This document shows, in pieces, positions 60,707 to 64,000 of a stretch of 64,000 nucleotides of DNA (position 1 is its first letter; each line of letters starts with the position of its first letter). This stretch comes from G963667915 sp965197385 (GTDB taxonomy: Bacteria; Acidobacteriota; Vicinamibacteria; Vicinamibacterales; UBA823). The notes under the pieces were generated by a model. It had not been told where the DNA came from, did not search any database, and saw only the letters and a list, made by a program, of their open reading frames with translations. The stretch spans positions 124,001 to 188,000 of the forward strand of contig CBDANA010000009.1 of NCBI GenBank assembly GCA_965197385.1, read 5' to 3'. A program made the translations under genes and the position numbers.

Positions 60707-62475
60707 CACGGTCGCTGGAAGCTCCGTTCGATGTCGCGCCGCCCCATACGCAGCAGGACCGGACGACCGTGGGGGCAGACGGTCGAGTAGGCGGTGCGCC
60801 CCAGCTCATCCAGGATGTAGCGCATCTTGTCTGGTGTCAGTGCATCATTCGCCTTGACCGCCGCGTGGCAGGCCGTCGTCGCGGCGATCTGCCGCAACGC
60901 GGTCTCCACGCGCTGTCCAGCATCGAAGCCGTCGAGATCCTCGGCCAGCGCTCGGATCGCGGCTTCGCAGGCGATCCGGTCGAGCAGCATGGGCACCGCA
61001 GCGACCCGGACGCTCGATCCGCCGAAGGGTTCGACTTCGAATCCGAGGCGATCGAGCGCCTCGGCGTGGGCGACCAGCGACTGGCGCTGACTCGCCGACA
61101 GTTCCACCAGCATCGGTTCCAGCAGGCGCTGGCTCTCCAGGCGACCAGCGGTCAGCCGATCCATGACCTGCTCGAACAGCACGCGCTCGTGGGCCACGTG
61201 CTGATCGACGATGACGATCCCTTCGTCATCCACGGCGATGATGAACGTGTCGCGAAACTGCCCGAGCGCGATCATCGGCCAGACGGCCGCGTCGTCGCGC
61301 AACGCCGGCGCACCTCGCTCCACCGACGCGGCCTCCGGCGGCACTCCGGCCGCACTGCGCTCACGGACGAACGCGGCCGTCACCGCCGTCCATCGGCTGG
61401 GAATCGATGCGCCGGCCATGACTCCCGGAATTGAGCGCGCCGCTGGACCGCTCGGATGCGCCGACACCGCACGCAACAACAGGTCGGGCGCGCCACCTTC
61501 GCCCAGTGCCTCGCCGATGGCCCGGCGGAGCACCTCGTGCACCACTGACTGCTCGAGAAACCGCACCTCCACCTTCGTCGGGTGCACATTGACGTCGACG
61601 CGATCTGGCGGCAGCTCGATGAACAGGTGGACTTCGGGACTTCGCTCCTTGATGGTGGCCCGGCTGTAGGCATCGAGAATGGCGTGTGCGATCGTCCGAT
61701 CCTTGACGACACGGCGGTTCACGTAGATGTTCTGCGGGCCGCGGGTGGCCCCGTGCTCAGCCAGCGCCGCAATGTATCCGCTGATGCGCAGCCCGGCCGC
61801 CTCCTTCCGCACCTCGATCAGATCCGGCCGATCTCCGTAGAGCTGATAGAACCGCTCAGCGAACGATTCCGCCGGGGCGCATTGGATGACCTTGCGGGCG
61901 GCGGAGGTCAGCGTGAACCCAACCTCGGGATAGCCCAGCGCCAACTGCGTGACCAGCTTGGAGACCCGCGCCGATTCGGCGGCGTCGGACTTCAGGAACT
62001 TTCGCCGGGCCGGCAGGTTGTAGAACAAGTCACCGACGTCGACCAGCGTCCCCTCCGGCGCCCCAACCGCTCGCACCGACGCTGTCACGCCGCCGTTGAC
62101 CTGGATCTGGGTCCCCTCGTCTTGCCCCCGTGCCCGTGTGCGCAGCGTCAGGTGGCAGACCGACGCGACGCTCGGCAGCGCCTCGCCGCGAAACCCAAGC
62201 GTCCGAATGGCCGCCAGGTCACCCTCGGTGGCGAGCTTGCTGGTCGCGTGGCGTTCCAGCGCCAGCGCCGCGTCGTCCGGTGTCATCCCCTCCCCATCGT
62301 CCTCGACCCGGACGAGCCTCTTCCCGCCCATCTCGGTCGTCACGTTGATGCGGCAGGCACCCGCGTCGATCGCGTTCTCGACCAGTTCCTTGACAACCGA
62401 GGCAGGACGCTCGACGACTTCCCCAGCGGCGATCTGGTTGGCCAACTCGGTCGACAGACGAACGATCTTCGCCAT
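60706..62475 (-). CDS. mutL: DNA mismatch repair protein MutL
   Basis: 589 aa. GHKL ATPase: 'QIAAGEVVERPASVVKELVE', 'NAIDAGACRINV', 'VEDDGEGMTPDDAALALERH', 'TSKLATEGDLAAIRTLGFRG'. C-terminal endonuclease-type metal motif 'IVDQHVAHERVLFEQVM' and 'CPHGRPVLLRM', so this is a nicking MutL as in bacteria without MutH. Linker about 330-400. Confidence 0.94.
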   Translation of the reverse strand: MAKIVRLSTELANQIAAGEVVERPASVVKELVENAIDAGACRINVTTEMGGKRLVRVEDDGEGMTPDDAALALERHATSKLATEGDLAAIRTLGFRGEALPSVASVCHLTLRTRARGQDEGTQIQVNGGVTASVRAVGAPEGTLVDVGDLFYNLPARRKFLKSDAAESARVSKLVTQLALGYPEVGFTLTSAARKVIQCAPAESFAERFYQLYGDRPDLIEVRKEAAGLRISGYIAALAEHGATRGPQNIYVNRRVVKDRTIAHAILDAYSRATIKERSPEVHLFIELPPDRVDVNVHPTKVEVRFLEQSVVHEVLRRAIGEALGEGGAPDLLLRAVSAHPSGPAARSIPGVMAGASIPSRWTAVTAAFVRERSAAGVPPEAASVERGAPALRDDAAVWPMIALGQFRDTFIIAVDDEGIVIVDQHVAHERVLFEQVMDRLTAGRLESQRLLEPMLVELSASQRQSLVAHAEALDRLGFEVEPFGGSSVRVAAVPMLLDRIACEAAIRALAEDLDGFDAGQRVETALRQIAATTACHAAVKANDALTPDKMRYILDELGRTAYSTVCPHGRPVLLRMGRRDIERSFQRP

Positions 62476-62480
62476 GACGC

Positions 62481-62500
62481 CTAGCAGCTCGTGGTGCCGG
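62481..62500. repeat. Degenerate end of the miniature inverted-repeat element
   Basis: CTAGCAGCTCGTGGTGCCGG matches CTAGCAGCCCGTGGTGAAAG at about 16 of 20 positions. It lies in the 26-bp gap between the ppdK stop and the mutL start. Confidence 0.45.
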
Positions 62501-62501
62501 A

Positions 62502-64000
<1,499 letters not shown>

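Overview
High-GC chromosomal DNA, most likely from an uncultured member of the Acidobacteriota and perhaps a Vicinamibacteria-type lineage. This is inferred from gene content: fragments of Pkn/TolB-type Ser/Thr kinases with the acidobacterial-style end 'NWFEEL(K/Q)ARVPTG', an ADOP-type FtsX permease fragment, a CBM9/DUF5916 outer-membrane protein, a TatT-type TRAP transporter and many secreted propellers, cupins and hydrolases. No rRNA gene, complete tRNA gene or CRISPR array was seen.

Layout. 1-5 kb: end of a TPR-like gene, a repeat element, a 5'-deleted IS30, a truncated lytic transglycosylase and an IS5+IS1380 nest. 5-24.5 kb: mostly intact genes, namely a serine hydrolase, a Tat-exported class V aminotransferase, the 2-oxoacid:ferredoxin oxidoreductase korA-korB, a TRAP operon (tatT-dctP-dctQM), a 1-Cys peroxiredoxin, a sulfurtransferase, a cupredoxin, a decayed BNR-repeat protein, a bicupin, a secreted proteasome-like protein, a KamA-family radical SAM enzyme and typA. 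24.5-43.9 kb: an accessory, decaying zone with IS fragments (IS630, IS110, IS256, IS5), kinase heads and tails, frameshifted genes, secreted proteins, a tyrosine-recombinase tail beside a tRNA-Leu 3' fragment, and a prophage packaging remnant. 43.9-49.4 kb: a complete-looking his operon (hisI-G-D-B-H-F-A, minus strand) behind a His-rich leader peptide and a terminator, a classical attenuator. 49.4-57.7 kb: a second mobile zone (IS5 copies C and D, a full IS3 and a remnant, degenerate IS30) with a TonB-domain protein and a truncated rtcB. 57.7-64 kb: a lipocalin-like protein, a hydrolase, an rRNA/tRNA methyltransferase, a rarA stub, mutL with a coupled small membrane protein, and ppdK running off the end.

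Most notable: (i) a DUF3179 gene with an in-frame UGA at the first position of a CxxC motif, followed at 22 nt by a perfect 8-bp stem with a G-first loop, fitting a bacterial SECIS (selenoprotein candidate); (ii) a miniature repeat family (ends TAGCAGCCCGTGGTGAAAGTCC-like, 50 to about 175 bp) whose ends coincide with the stop codons of several genes; (iii) a secreted proteasome-like protein whose predicted mature N-terminus is Thr with Asp at position 17; (iv) the his attenuator; (v) many dispersed kinase gene ends. Several frameshifts sit in or near homopolymers, so some 'pseudogenes' could be sequencing errors.
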